Origin: Akkermansia sp.
Lineage (GTDB): Bacteria > Verrucomicrobiota > Verrucomicrobiia > Verrucomicrobiales > Akkermansiaceae
Reading direction: 5' to 3'
Length of the DNA stretch: 64,000 nt
Assembly: GCA_024405435.1 (NCBI GenBank)
Contig: JAKSOU010000003.1
Span: 16,184 to 80,183, forward strand
The notes beneath the pieces were generated by a model that had not been told where the DNA came from, searched no databases, and was given only the letters and a program-made list of their open reading frames with translations. Made by a program: the position numbers and the translations under genes. Positions 55,716 through 63,693 of this stretch are shown piece by piece (position 1 is the stretch's first letter; each line of letters opens with the position of its first letter).

Positions 55716-56462
55716 CTACATGCAGATGCCGCCATCGCACACCAGGACCTGCCCGGTGACGTAGCGCGCGGCGTCCGACGCCAGGAAGAGGGCGCACTGC
55801 GCCACGTCCTCCGGCTCGCCGATGCAGCCGAGAGGGATGCGCTGCAGGATGCCCTGGCGCACGTTTTCCGGCAGGGCCTGTGTCATCTCCGTGCCGATGA
55901 ACCCGGGAGCGATGGCGTTGACGGTAACCTTCCGGCTGGCCAGCTCCTGCGCCAGGGACTTGGTGAGGCCGATGATGCCGGCCTTGGAGGCGGCATAGTT
56001 GACCTGGCCGGCGTTGCCGCCGATGCCCACGATGGAGCTGATGTTGATAATGCGGCCGGCGGGGCTCTTCATCAGCGGGCGCATCAGGGCCTTGCAGGCC
56101 AGGAACACGCTTTTCAGGTTGGTGGCAAGCACGGTGTCCCAATCCTCCTCCTTCATGCGCATGGCCAGGCCGTCGCGCGTGATGCCGGCGTTGTTCACCA
56201 AAATGTCAATGGCAGGGTGTTCCGCCAGGATTTTCCTTGCGCACTCGTCCACGGCCGCGGCTGTCGCCACATCACAGGCCACGGCCGTGCAGCTGCCGGG
56301 ATGTTCCGCGTTGATGGCCGCCGCAGCGCCCCCGCAGGATTCCGGGTTCCGCGATACCAGCACCACATGCGCCCCCTCCGCCGCAAAAAGCCGCGCTATC
56401 GCCTGCCCTATGCCGCGTCCCGCTCCCGTCACCACCGCCGTTTTGCCTGCTAGCTTGTCCAT
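55716..56462 (-). CDS. fabG: 3-oxoacyl-ACP reductase
   Basis: A 248-residue short-chain dehydrogenase with TGAGRGIG (12-19) for NADP(H), NNAGI, Ser in NISSIVGIGG, the catalytic YAASK, and the FabG-type APGFIGTEM. It reduces 3-oxoacyl-ACP in fatty acid synthesis. It is not next to acpP, fabD or fabF here and has its own promoter 8 nt before the ATG. Other SDR roles cannot be fully excluded. Confidence 0.9.
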   Translation of the reverse strand: MDKLAGKTAVVTGAGRGIGQAIARLFAAEGAHVVLVSRNPESCGGAAAAINAEHPGSCTAVACDVATAAAVDECARKILAEHPAIDILVNNAGITRDGLAMRMKEEDWDTVLATNLKSVFLACKALMRPLMKSPAGRIINISSIVGIGGNAGQVNYAASKAGIIGLTKSLAQELASRKVTVNAIAPGFIGTEMTQALPENVRQGILQRIPLGCIGEPEDVAQCALFLASDAARYVTGQVLVCDGGICM

Positions 56463-56470
56463 AATCCCCT

Positions 56471-56498
56471 ATTCTACACAATTTGCCGGCGAGTGCAA
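56471..56498 (-). promoter_or_regulatory. Promoter of fabG
   Basis: TTGCAC (56493-56498), 16-bp spacer, TAGAAT (56471-56476), ending 8 nt before the ATG at 56462. Confidence 0.6.
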
Positions 56499-56548
56499 GA
56501 AAAATACGCGAGGTAATTTGCCACAATTTCACCAAAGCCGCCGATTTC

Positions 56549-56563
56549 GCCGCAATATGCGGC
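56549..56563. other. Palindrome between fabG and mreB
   Basis: GCCGCA-ATA-TGCGGC, within a run of related GCCGC/GCGGC copies at 56537-56575. It could be an operator for the divergent fabG and mreB genes; I see no further evidence. Confidence 0.35.
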
Positions 56564-56625
56564 AATGCGCCGCAGGAGAATGACGGCACGGCACGCGGAA
56601 TTGTGGCATAATTGAAGAAAATCGG

Positions 56626-56654
56626 TTGACAGGCATCGGACACCACCCTATAAT
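56626..56654 (+). promoter_or_regulatory. Consensus promoter of mreB
   Basis: TTGACA (56626-56631), 17-bp spacer, TATAAT (56649-56654), a perfect sigma70 consensus. It is 103 nt before the mreB ATG, so mreB, unlike many genes here, has a true 5' leader. Confidence 0.8.
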
Positions 56655-56757
56655 ATGCGCAGGTGCGTACCGCGCGGGCGATGCGCTCCCGCGCTGTTGC
56701 AGGCGCGCACAAGGCCCGCGGAAATCCAGAAGTCAATTTTCAGCCGAATCTCACTCC

Positions 56758-57780
56758 ATGTTCCGTTTCATCAAGAACCTTGCGCAGATGTTCACGTACG
56801 ACATCGGCATCGATCTTGGCACAGCCAACACGCTGGTCTACATCAAGGACCAGGGAATCGTGCTGCGGGAGCCCTCCGTGGTGGCCATGCAGGGCGACCA
56901 GGTGAAGGCGGTGGGAGAGGAGGCCAAGCGCATGGTGGGCCGCACGCCGGGCAGCGTGGTGGCCATCCGCCCGCTCAAGGAAGGCGTGATAGCCGACTTT
57001 GTGGTGGCGCACCAGATGCTCAACTACTTCATCCGCAAGGCGCGCCAGAAGCGCAGCCTGCGCGGGCCGCGCGTGCTTATCGCCCACCCCTCCGGCATCA
57101 CCGAGGTGGAGCGCCACGCCATTGAAGTTTCAGCCTACAACGCCGGCGCCATCCGCGTGCGCCTGGTGGAGGAGCCCATGGCCGCCGCACTCGGCGTCGG
57201 CCTTCCCGTCTCCGAACCGGTAGGCAACATGATCGTGGACATCGGTGGCGGCACCACCGAGGTTGCCATCATATCCCTTTCAGGCATCGTGTACAGCCAA
57301 TCCGAAAAGTGCGGCGGCGATGCTCTGGATGACTCCATCACCCGCCACATGCTCTCCGCCCACAACCTGCTTGTGGGGCCGCGCACGGCGGAGGAAATCA
57401 AAATTCAGGTGGGCTCGGCACATCCCCTGCGGCAAGAGCTGCAGATGGAGGTGAAGGGCCGCGACCGGGGTAGCGGTCTCCCCAAGACCGTCACCGTGCG
57501 CTCCGAGGAAATCCGCGAGGCGCTAAAGGACAAGTTCGACATCATTCTCAATGCCGTGAGGCAGACGCTGGACCATTGCCCGCCGGAGCTTGCGAGCGAC
57601 CTGTACGACAGGGGCATCGTGGTGGCCGGTGGGGGCGCGCTGATACGCGGCATTGCGGATTTGCTGCATGAGGAAACGCAACTGCCCATCGTGATAGCGG
57701 AGGACCCGCTGAGCGCTGTGGCGGAGGGAACGGGCAAGTTCCTGCAGGAATCAGAGGCAGTGTTCGATTCGTACGACTGA
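56758..57780 (+). CDS. mreB: Rod shape-determining protein MreB
   Basis: A 340-residue actin homologue organising peptidoglycan synthesis at the inner membrane. Phosphate 1 is DIGIDLGTANTLVYI (near residues 14-28), phosphate 2 is VDIGGGTTEVAI, the adenosine loop is VVAGGGALIRGI, and the amphipathic N-terminus is MFRFIKNLAQMF. The start MFRFIKN is typical. mreC and mreD are not adjacent; the next gene is rng. Confidence 0.95.
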   Translation: MFRFIKNLAQMFTYDIGIDLGTANTLVYIKDQGIVLREPSVVAMQGDQVKAVGEEAKRMVGRTPGSVVAIRPLKEGVIADFVVAHQMLNYFIRKARQKRSLRGPRVLIAHPSGITEVERHAIEVSAYNAGAIRVRLVEEPMAAALGVGLPVSEPVGNMIVDIGGGTTEVAIISLSGIVYSQSEKCGGDALDDSITRHMLSAHNLLVGPRTAEEIKIQVGSAHPLRQELQMEVKGRDRGSGLPKTVTVRSEEIREALKDKFDIILNAVRQTLDHCPPELASDLYDRGIVVAGGGALIRGIADLLHEETQLPIVIAEDPLSAVAEGTGKFLQESEAVFDSYD

Positions 57781-57961
57781 CCTGCCGCGGCGCCGGGTTC
57801 GGCAAGCCCGGCGCGGTGGGAGGGGCTCTGCCCGCGCAGGGGTGAAACCCTGCCGGCACCTGGGCCGCCGGAAGTGCGCGCCGCCCCGGCAAGGCGGTGG
57901 TTGAACTTTCCCCACGGTGCAACACCAAACCAAGTACATAACCTTGTCAATTATCTCAAAA
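57781..57961 (+). other. Structured spacer/leader between mreB and rng
   Basis: It contains an 8-bp stem GCGCCGGG/CCCGGCGC (57790-57797, 57807-57814), a 6-bp stem GCAGGG/CCCTGC with loop GTGAAA (57836-57841, 57848-57853), and further GC-rich pairings up to about 57900. It may end the mreB transcript or act as a 5' control region of rng, as the rne leader does in E. coli. It matches no riboswitch that I recognise. Confidence 0.4.
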
Positions 57962-59554
57962 ATGATCAACACAGTGAAAAACCTCCTCGGGTTCGGACAA
58001 TGCAACCCGATGGAGGGAAACACCATCGTGATCAATGCGGAAAAGCTGGAGCGCCGCGCCGCCCTGTTGGAGGACGGCGTGCTCGAGGAATACAGCATTG
58101 AGCGCGAGGGTGAGGACAACATCGTGGGCGGTATCTTCAAGGGCCGTGTCAAGAACATCGAACCCGGCCTGAAGGCCATGTTCGTGGACATCGGCTATGA
58201 GAAAAACGCATTCCTCCACTTCTGGGATGCGCTCCCCCTGGCACTCGACTCCTCCCTGGAGGAAATCCAGAAGGAGGGCCGCCCACGCAAGCAGCAGAAG
58301 AAAATCAGCTCCAAGGACATCCCGGACATCTACCCCGTCGGCTCCGACATCATGGTGCAGGTCACCAAGGGGCCCATCAGCTCCAAGGGGCCGCGCGTGA
58401 CCACCAACATCTCCCTGGCCGGGCGCTACATCGTGCTGATGCCGTTCACGGACCAGTTCGGCATCTCCCGCAAGATAGACGACCCGAAGGAGCGCCAGCG
58501 CCTGCGCCAGATTGTGCAGAAGCTCAACGTGCCGGAGGGCATGGGCATCATCATGCGCACGGTGGCGCAGGGCCAGCGCTTCCGCCACTTTGTGCGTGAC
58601 CTGGCCATGCTGCTGGAGCAGTGGCGCGGCGTGGAGGAGAAGTTCAACACCCAGAAGACCGCCACCTGCGTGTACCGCGAGCCCGACCTCGTGGAGCGCA
58701 CCGCGCGCGACTTCCTGACCGACAACGTGGACTACATCGTGTGCGACAACAAGGAGACCACCGAGCGCATGCAGGAAATCGCCGGCAAGATTTCCCGCCG
58801 CGCCAAGCGCCGCATCCAGTACCTGCCCACCACCCTGCCCATCTTCGAGGAACTGGGCGTGGAGAAGCAGATCAAAGAGGCCTTCCAGCGCCAGGTGCTC
58901 CTGCCCTGCGGCGGATACCTCGTCATTGACGAAACGGAGGCCCTCATCGCCATCGATATCAACACCGGCCGCAACAAGGGCAACAAGGACCTGGACAAGA
59001 CCATCCTGGAAACCAACCTGGAATCCGCACGCGAAATCGCACGCCAGCTGCGCCTCCGCAACATCGGCGGCCTGGTGGTTGTGGACTTCATCGACATGCG
59101 CCACCGCAAGGACCAGATGGCCGTCTACAAGGCCATGAAGGAGGCCCTGAAGCGGGACAAGGCGAAGACGCAGGTGATGCAGATCACTCCCATCGGGTTG
59201 ATGGAGATGACGCGCCAGCGCATCAACGAATCCCTGCTGGACTTTGTGAACGACCACTGCCCGTACTGCCACGGGCGCGGCCGCATCAAGAGCGTGATGA
59301 CCATGAGCGTGGAGATTCAGCGCCAGCTCAAGTCCACCATCCAGCGCTTCCACGAGAAGGTGGGGGACATGCTGGTGGTGGTGAACAGCGATGTGCTCTC
59401 ACGCTTCAAGAACGAGGACTCCAAGCTCCTGATGGAGCTGGAGCGCCAGTGCACCGGGCGCCTCATCTTCCGCAGCGATCCCACCATCCACCGAGAGGCA
59501 TTCGCCATTGTGGACCCCCGCTTCAACAAGGCGCTCTATAAAGTCAATATGTAA
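57962..59554 (+). CDS. rng: Rne/Rng-family ribonuclease (RNase G type)
   Basis: A 530-residue endoribonuclease cutting single-stranded RNA with a 5' monophosphate preference. An S1-like domain (about 45-160, with GRVKNIEPGLKAMFVDIGYE) is followed by the DNase I-like catalytic part with DINTGR and VVDFIDM (metal-binding Asp residues). The zinc link CPYC (433-436) mediates dimerisation. It lacks the long C-terminal degradosome scaffold of RNase E. The start at 57962 is the best ATG; a GTG at 57917 would add 15 residues. Confidence 0.93.
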   Translation: MINTVKNLLGFGQCNPMEGNTIVINAEKLERRAALLEDGVLEEYSIEREGEDNIVGGIFKGRVKNIEPGLKAMFVDIGYEKNAFLHFWDALPLALDSSLEEIQKEGRPRKQQKKISSKDIPDIYPVGSDIMVQVTKGPISSKGPRVTTNISLAGRYIVLMPFTDQFGISRKIDDPKERQRLRQIVQKLNVPEGMGIIMRTVAQGQRFRHFVRDLAMLLEQWRGVEEKFNTQKTATCVYREPDLVERTARDFLTDNVDYIVCDNKETTERMQEIAGKISRRAKRRIQYLPTTLPIFEELGVEKQIKEAFQRQVLLPCGGYLVIDETEALIAIDINTGRNKGNKDLDKTILETNLESAREIARQLRLRNIGGLVVVDFIDMRHRKDQMAVYKAMKEALKRDKAKTQVMQITPIGLMEMTRQRINESLLDFVNDHCPYCHGRGRIKSVMTMSVEIQRQLKSTIQRFHEKVGDMLVVVNSDVLSRFKNEDSKLLMELERQCTGRLIFRSDPTIHREAFAIVDPRFNKALYKVNM

Positions 59555-59612
59555 TTTACGATTTACCATTGACGATTTACAATTTGGAAAGTTAGGCGCG
59601 CTATGCGCGCGG
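59551..59612 (+). repeat. Heptad repeat plus GC hairpin 3' of rng
   Basis: AATTTAC/GATTTAC/CATTGAC/GATTTAC heptads begin at the rng stop (TAA within the element). They are followed by AAAGTTAGGCGCGC-TAT-GCGCGCGG, the mirror of the element 3' of fucI. Confidence 0.7.
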
Positions 59613-59620
59613 AGACAACA

Positions 59621-59656
59621 CGCCCCGCCCGGCTGATTGCCGTGCGGGGCGGTTTT
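59621..59656 (+). terminator. Rho-independent terminator after rng
   Basis: CGCCCCGC (59621-59628) pairs with GCGGGGCG (59644-59651), with an inner GC-rich loop, followed by GTTTTG. Confidence 0.75.
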
Positions 59657-59673
59657 GCAAATCATACGCGGCG

Positions 59674-61050
59674 TCAGCAGGTGAGGGCGTTCTTGGCCAG
59701 CCCGGCCAGCGCGGTCTCCCGGTAGCCGGCCGCCAGGCTGCGCCCGGTCTCGTACATGGTGGCTATCACCTTGTCCAGGCTCACAAAGTGGGAGCCGTTG
59801 CCGCGCAGCGCCAGGCGCGCCGCGTTCACCGCCTTGACGGCGCCGATGGCGTTGCGCTCGATGCAGGGCACCTGCACCAGCCCGCAAACGGGGTCGCACG
59901 TGAGGCCCAGGTTGTGCTCCATGGCGATTTCCGCGGCGTTCTCGATCTGCGCGTTGGTGCCGCCCATGGCGGCCACCAGGCCGCCCGCCGCCATGGAGCA
60001 GGCCACGCCCACCTCGCCCTGGCAGCCCACCTCCGCGCCGGAGATGGAGGCGTTGGCGCGGTACAGGCTGCAGATGGCGGAGGCGGAGAGCAGGAAGTTG
60101 CGCACGCCCGCCTCCACCTGCACGCCCGCCTCGCGCGCGCCCACGCGCACAAAGTAGCGCAGCACCGCCGGCAGCACGCCCGCGGATCCCATGGTGGGGG
60201 CCGTCACCACGCGCCCGCCCGCCGCATTCTCCTCCGCCACGGCAAAGGCCCACAGGTTGAGCCAGTCCATGTTCACGAGCGGGTCCAGCTGGGTGCTCAG
60301 GAAACGCTCCTGCATGCGCTTGAAGATGCGCGGCGCGCGGCGCTCCAGGTGCAGGGAGCCGGGCAGCGCGCCCTCCGCCACCACCCCGCGGTCGATGCTC
60401 TCCATCATCACATCGTACACCAGTTTCAGCCGCATGTTCACCTTGTGCACGGCGCGCAGCGAGGTCTCGTTGGCCATCACCAGGCCGCCCAGCGTCACCT
60501 GGTGCTCGCCGCAGAAGCGCATCAACTCGTCGCAGCTGTTGAAATCGTACGGCACCACGGGGCGCTCCTCGTCATCAGGGTTCTCCATCTCGTCGAGCCG
60601 CCGCACGGAGCCGCCGCCCACGGAGAAGAAGGTTTCCTCCAGCAGGAGCTCGCCGCGGCCGCCGTAGGCGTAGAAGCGCATGCCGTTGGGGTGCTCCGCC
60701 AGGCTTTCCTCCTGCATGAGCCCGATATCGCTCTCCGCGCAGAAGGCAATGGGGTGCTCGCCACCCAGGTTGAGCGTGAGCGCGCCCTCCTCCGGGCGTG
60801 CCGCCCGCGGGTCCATGCGCTCTGCATCATACCCCATCAGCCCATACACCACCGCGCCCGGCGTGCCGTGCCCCTCCCCCGTGAGCGCAAGCGAGCCGTA
60901 CAGCTTCACCTGCACCCGCCGAACCGTCTCCAGCAGCCCGCGCTCCCGCAGGTCGTCCACAAAGCGCGCGGCGGCACGCATGGGCCCCATGGTGTGCGAA
61001 CTGGAGGGGCCTATGCCGATGGAAAAGACATCAAAGAAGCTGGTGTACAT
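59674..61050 (-). CDS. sdaA: L-serine ammonia-lyase (iron-sulfur type)
   Basis: A 458-residue single-chain L-serine dehydratase, converting serine to pyruvate and ammonia with an oxygen-sensitive [4Fe-4S] cluster. The N-terminal beta domain begins FDVFSIGIGPSSSHTMGPMR (residues 6-25). The alpha domain has TAPTMGSAGVLPAVL and the cluster cysteines in GCQGEVGVACSMAAGG and CDPVCGLVQVPC, with a further Cys at the C-terminus (NALTC). It is monocistronic. Confidence 0.95.
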   Translation of the reverse strand: MYTSFFDVFSIGIGPSSSHTMGPMRAAARFVDDLRERGLLETVRRVQVKLYGSLALTGEGHGTPGAVVYGLMGYDAERMDPRAARPEEGALTLNLGGEHPIAFCAESDIGLMQEESLAEHPNGMRFYAYGGRGELLLEETFFSVGGGSVRRLDEMENPDDEERPVVPYDFNSCDELMRFCGEHQVTLGGLVMANETSLRAVHKVNMRLKLVYDVMMESIDRGVVAEGALPGSLHLERRAPRIFKRMQERFLSTQLDPLVNMDWLNLWAFAVAEENAAGGRVVTAPTMGSAGVLPAVLRYFVRVGAREAGVQVEAGVRNFLLSASAICSLYRANASISGAEVGCQGEVGVACSMAAGGLVAAMGGTNAQIENAAEIAMEHNLGLTCDPVCGLVQVPCIERNAIGAVKAVNAARLALRGNGSHFVSLDKVIATMYETGRSLAAGYRETALAGLAKNALTC

Positions 61051-61061
61051 GGCGTGCCGCC

Positions 61062-61090
61062 ATTATACCGCGCGCCCGCCGCGCGGTCAA
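61062..61090 (-). promoter_or_regulatory. Promoter of sdaA
   Basis: TTGACC (61085-61090), 17-bp spacer, TATAAT (61062-61067), ending 11 nt before the ATG. Confidence 0.7.
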
Positions 61091-61096
61091 CCGGGC

Positions 61097-61315
61097 TCAT
61101 ATGATTCGGCCTTCCTTGTCGCGGAACGAACCGCAGAGAATCATGATCATGTCGATGATTTGCCAGATGACGAAACCGCCGCCGGTGACGAACTGCAGGA
61201 TGCCGGTCCAAATCTTGCCGGCGTAGATGCGGTGGACGCCGCCGAAGCCGAGCAGGATGAGCAGGGAAAGCAGGAAAGTCTTGCTTCTGACGCGGGTGCT
61301 GATTTCTTCTTCCAT
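61097..61315 (-). CDS. TM2-domain small membrane protein
   Basis: A 72-residue protein with two membrane helices and the TM2 motif: LLILLGFGGVHRIYAGKIWT (residues 17-36), then GGGFVIWQIIDMIMIL. Bacterial TM2 proteins are of unknown function. The gene overlaps the -35 region of sdaA, so its transcript runs into sdaA or ends nearby. I see no clear promoter. Confidence 0.8.
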   Translation of the reverse strand: MEEEISTRVRSKTFLLSLLILLGFGGVHRIYAGKIWTGILQFVTGGGFVIWQIIDMIMILCGSFRDKEGRII

Positions 61316-61393
61316 GGTATTGATGGTTGTTGTTGGGATGAACCGGGCGCGTGCGGCCCGTTGAAGGTGTGACGCCGCGCGCGGGCGGAACGT

Positions 61394-62743
61394 TCAAGAA
61401 TTTTTTGGCGTGGCCTGAATGATTTCGCGTGCGCGTGCGAGCATGGGATCGCGCTCGGCAGGGAGGGTTTCCTCCTGCATTTCCGCCAGCAGCCGCTCCA
61501 GCACGCAGCGCATGGCGGGGCCGGGCTGCATGCCCAGCGCCATCAGGTCCGCGCCGTTCACGGGCAGGTCTTTCACGGTGAAAGCGGGGGTGGAATCCAG
61601 CACGTCCTCGAACAGCAGGTACGCGGCGCGGATTGCGCCCGCATCTTTCTCCTTGGCAAATTCGGAATGCGCCGCCAGATCCGCCCGCCGCACATCGAAA
61701 AGCAGGCGCACGTTCTCCGCGCCGATGCGGCCGATGAGGCGGCGCATGCCGGCGGGCGTGGTGGGCCACACAATGTCGTGCTCGCGCACCAGCACCACCG
61801 CGCGCTCCAGCGTGGCGTTGTCGCTCTTCAGCCGCAGCAGGATTTCCTTGGCCATCTGCGCGCCCGTCTCCGGGTGGCCGTAGAAGTGCGCGCGGCCGTC
61901 CTCTCCCACGCTGTGGTGCGCGGGCTTGCCGAGGTCGTGCAGCAGCATCACCAGGCGCAGCGGCTCATCCGCGGGAGCGGCGGCCACGGCATACGCGGTG
62001 TGGGTCCACACATCGAAACAGTGGTAGGGGTTCTTCTGGGGGAAGCCGATGGCGGGCTGGATCTCCGGGATGATGGTGGCAAAGACCTCCGGGAAGCCGA
62101 GCAGCATGCTCAGCACGCCCTCCCCGGCCAGGATGCCCTTCAGCTCGGTGAAGATGCGCTCTGCGCTCACGTTGGACAGCAGGTGGCGGTTGCGGCGGAT
62201 GGAGTGCGCCGTCTCGGTCTCGATGTTGAAATCATAGCGCGAGGCGAAGCGCAGCGCGCGCAGGATGCGCAGCCCGTCCTCGTGGAATCGCTCGTCCGGC
62301 TCCCCCACGCAGCGGATGGCGCGCGCGTCCAGGTCCTCACGCCCGCCGAAGGCGTCCACCAGCCCGCGGCGCGGGTTGTAGGCCATGGCGTTGATGGTGA
62401 AATCGCGGCGCGCCAGGTCCTCCTCCACGCGGGAGACGAAGTTCACGGAATCGGGGTGGCGGTTGTCGGTGTACGCGCCGTCGATGCGGAAGGTGGTGAC
62501 CTCCACGGGCTGGTGGTCCACCATCACGGTGACGGTGCCGTGCTTCAGCCCGGTCTTGATGACGTGGAACTTGCGGAACACGCGCAGCACCTCGTCCGGC
62601 AGGGCGTTGGTGCACACATCCCAGTCCTTGGGCGTGCGGCCCATCAGGGAATCGCGCACGCAGCCCCCCACCACGTAGGCCTCGAAGCCGTGGTGCTCCA
62701 GACGTTCCAAGACGGTGGCTGCATACTGCGGAATATCTATCAT
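61394..62743 (-). CDS. cca: CCA tRNA nucleotidyltransferase with HD domain
   Basis: A 449-residue class II enzyme that adds or repairs the tRNA 3' CCA. The nucleotidyltransferase head shows VVGGCVRDSLMGRTPKDWDV (residues 24-43, metal Asp pair DWD), then RRDFTINAMAY and EDGLRILRALRFASRY. A C-terminal HD domain carries LLHDLGKP. HD-carrying members may also act as phosphatases. The single tRNA in the window lacks encoded CCA, in line with need for this enzyme. Confidence 0.92.
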   Translation of the reverse strand: MIDIPQYAATVLERLEHHGFEAYVVGGCVRDSLMGRTPKDWDVCTNALPDEVLRVFRKFHVIKTGLKHGTVTVMVDHQPVEVTTFRIDGAYTDNRHPDSVNFVSRVEEDLARRDFTINAMAYNPRRGLVDAFGGREDLDARAIRCVGEPDERFHEDGLRILRALRFASRYDFNIETETAHSIRRNRHLLSNVSAERIFTELKGILAGEGVLSMLLGFPEVFATIIPEIQPAIGFPQKNPYHCFDVWTHTAYAVAAAPADEPLRLVMLLHDLGKPAHHSVGEDGRAHFYGHPETGAQMAKEILLRLKSDNATLERAVVLVREHDIVWPTTPAGMRRLIGRIGAENVRLLFDVRRADLAAHSEFAKEKDAGAIRAAYLLFEDVLDSTPAFTVKDLPVNGADLMALGMQPGPAMRCVLERLLAEMQEETLPAERDPMLARAREIIQATPKNS

Positions 62744-62800
62744 TTACTATGTACTAGGTACTATTTTGAATTTTGGCGCGCCGGCGGCGCGTTGTTCGAC
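62744..62800. repeat. Variant heptad repeat with GC hairpin before cca
   Basis: TACTATG/TACTAGG/TACTATT/TTGAATT heptads (plus strand) followed by TTGGCGCGCC and GGCGCG. The layout equals that of the GATTTAC elements, but the heptad differs. It lies in the predicted 5' leader of cca. Confidence 0.5.
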
Positions 62801-62820
62801 CCGTTTTCCCTTGGGAGGTC

Positions 62821-62849
62821 ATTCTAGCCTATGCGGGGGCGGTTGTAAA
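62821..62849 (-). promoter_or_regulatory. Promoter of cca
   Basis: TTTACA (62844-62849), 17-bp spacer, TAGAAT (62821-62826), 77 nt before the cca ATG. The leader contains the variant heptad element. Confidence 0.6.
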
Positions 62850-62893
62850 ACAAAAACAAAACGCCCCACGGGCCGTGGCGGCGGGTGGGGCGT
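62850..62893 (-). terminator. Terminator of the EF-hand gene
   Basis: On the minus strand, ACGCCCCAC pairs with GTGGGGCGT (62885-62893, 62861-62869), then TTTTGTTTTTGTTTT. It overlaps the -35 box of cca. Confidence 0.8.
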
Positions 62894-62924
62894 GGAAACG
62901 TGATTCGGCTAAACCGGTTGCGGG

Positions 62925-63551
62925 TTACGCCTGGGGCGCGGGTGCAGGCTGCTCCGGTGCGGGTGCGGGCTGCTCACCCTGCTGCGGGGCGGGAGCCTGC
63001 TGGGGGCCGCCCTGCGGGCCGTGGTGCCAGCCGCCATGGCCGCCGCGCGGTCCGCGGCGCCCCGGCATCTGCGGGTGGTTCTTCATGAACTCCTCGCGCG
63101 CAGCCTTGCGCTCCTCGTCGGAGAGCTTGCCGTCCTTGTCCGTGTCGAACTTCTCCAGCATCTTCTTCTGCTGCTCCGGGTCCATCATGCCGCGGTGCGG
63201 ACCGCGGGGACCCTGCGGGCCCTGGGCGCCGGGCTGGCCGGGCATCTGCGGGCGGTTCTTCATGAACTCCTCGCGCATGGCCTTGCGCTCCTCGTCGGAG
63301 AGCTTGCCGTCCTTGTCCGTGTCGAACTTCTCCAGCATCTGCTTCTGCTGTTCGGGGTTCATCATGCCGTGGCGCTGGCCGCGGGGGCCCTGCATGTGGC
63401 GGCCGTGGCCGCGGTGCATGCCCTGGCCCTGGGGCTGGGCCTGCTCGCCCTGCGGGGCGGGGGCGGGAGCTTCCGGCTGCGGGGCCGGAGCGGGTTCCTG
63501 TGCCAGAAGCGGCAGGGAGGATACGATGGCGATGATCAGTGATGTTTTCAT
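62925..63551 (-). CDS. Secreted EF-hand calcium-binding protein, low-complexity
   Basis: A 208-residue exported protein with signal MKTSLIIAIVSSLPLLAQ. Two near-identical EF-hand units, each FDTDKDGKLSDEERKA followed by an EEFMKN helix, are embedded in Pro/Gln/Gly/His-rich linkers (APAPQPEAPAPAP; RGHGRHMQGPRG). Each loop DTDKDGKLSDEE has all five Asp/Glu ligand positions. Similar EF-hand proteins are common in Verrucomicrobia and Planctomycetes. The two units are about 79 residues apart and clearly arose by duplication. Confidence 0.8.
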   Translation of the reverse strand: MKTSLIIAIVSSLPLLAQEPAPAPQPEAPAPAPQGEQAQPQGQGMHRGHGRHMQGPRGQRHGMMNPEQQKQMLEKFDTDKDGKLSDEERKAMREEFMKNRPQMPGQPGAQGPQGPRGPHRGMMDPEQQKKMLEKFDTDKDGKLSDEERKAAREEFMKNHPQMPGRRGPRGGHGGWHHGPQGGPQQAPAPQQGEQPAPAPEQPAPAPQA

Positions 63552-63622
63552 AACGGTGCGGAAATTCCTTTCCATCTGTATAGAACGCATTCCGCAAAAG
63601 TTTTCAACATGTGAACATGCGT

Positions 63623-63654
63623 AAAAAAATCGGGGGTTCTTGCGAACCCCCGAT
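63623..63654 (-). terminator. Terminator of the WGK-repeat gene
   Basis: A perfect 11-bp stem (63629-63639 with 63644-63654) with a GCAA loop on the minus strand, followed by TTTTTTT: a textbook rho-independent terminator. Confidence 0.85.
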
Positions 63655-63693
63655 GAAATACGTGACTATTTGCTAATGTTTTTCTGCAATGGC

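Noticed and set aside
57781..57961. Cobalamin or other known riboswitch before rng
   Set aside because: The stems do not carry the conserved core bases of any riboswitch I know, and the downstream gene gives no metabolic reason.
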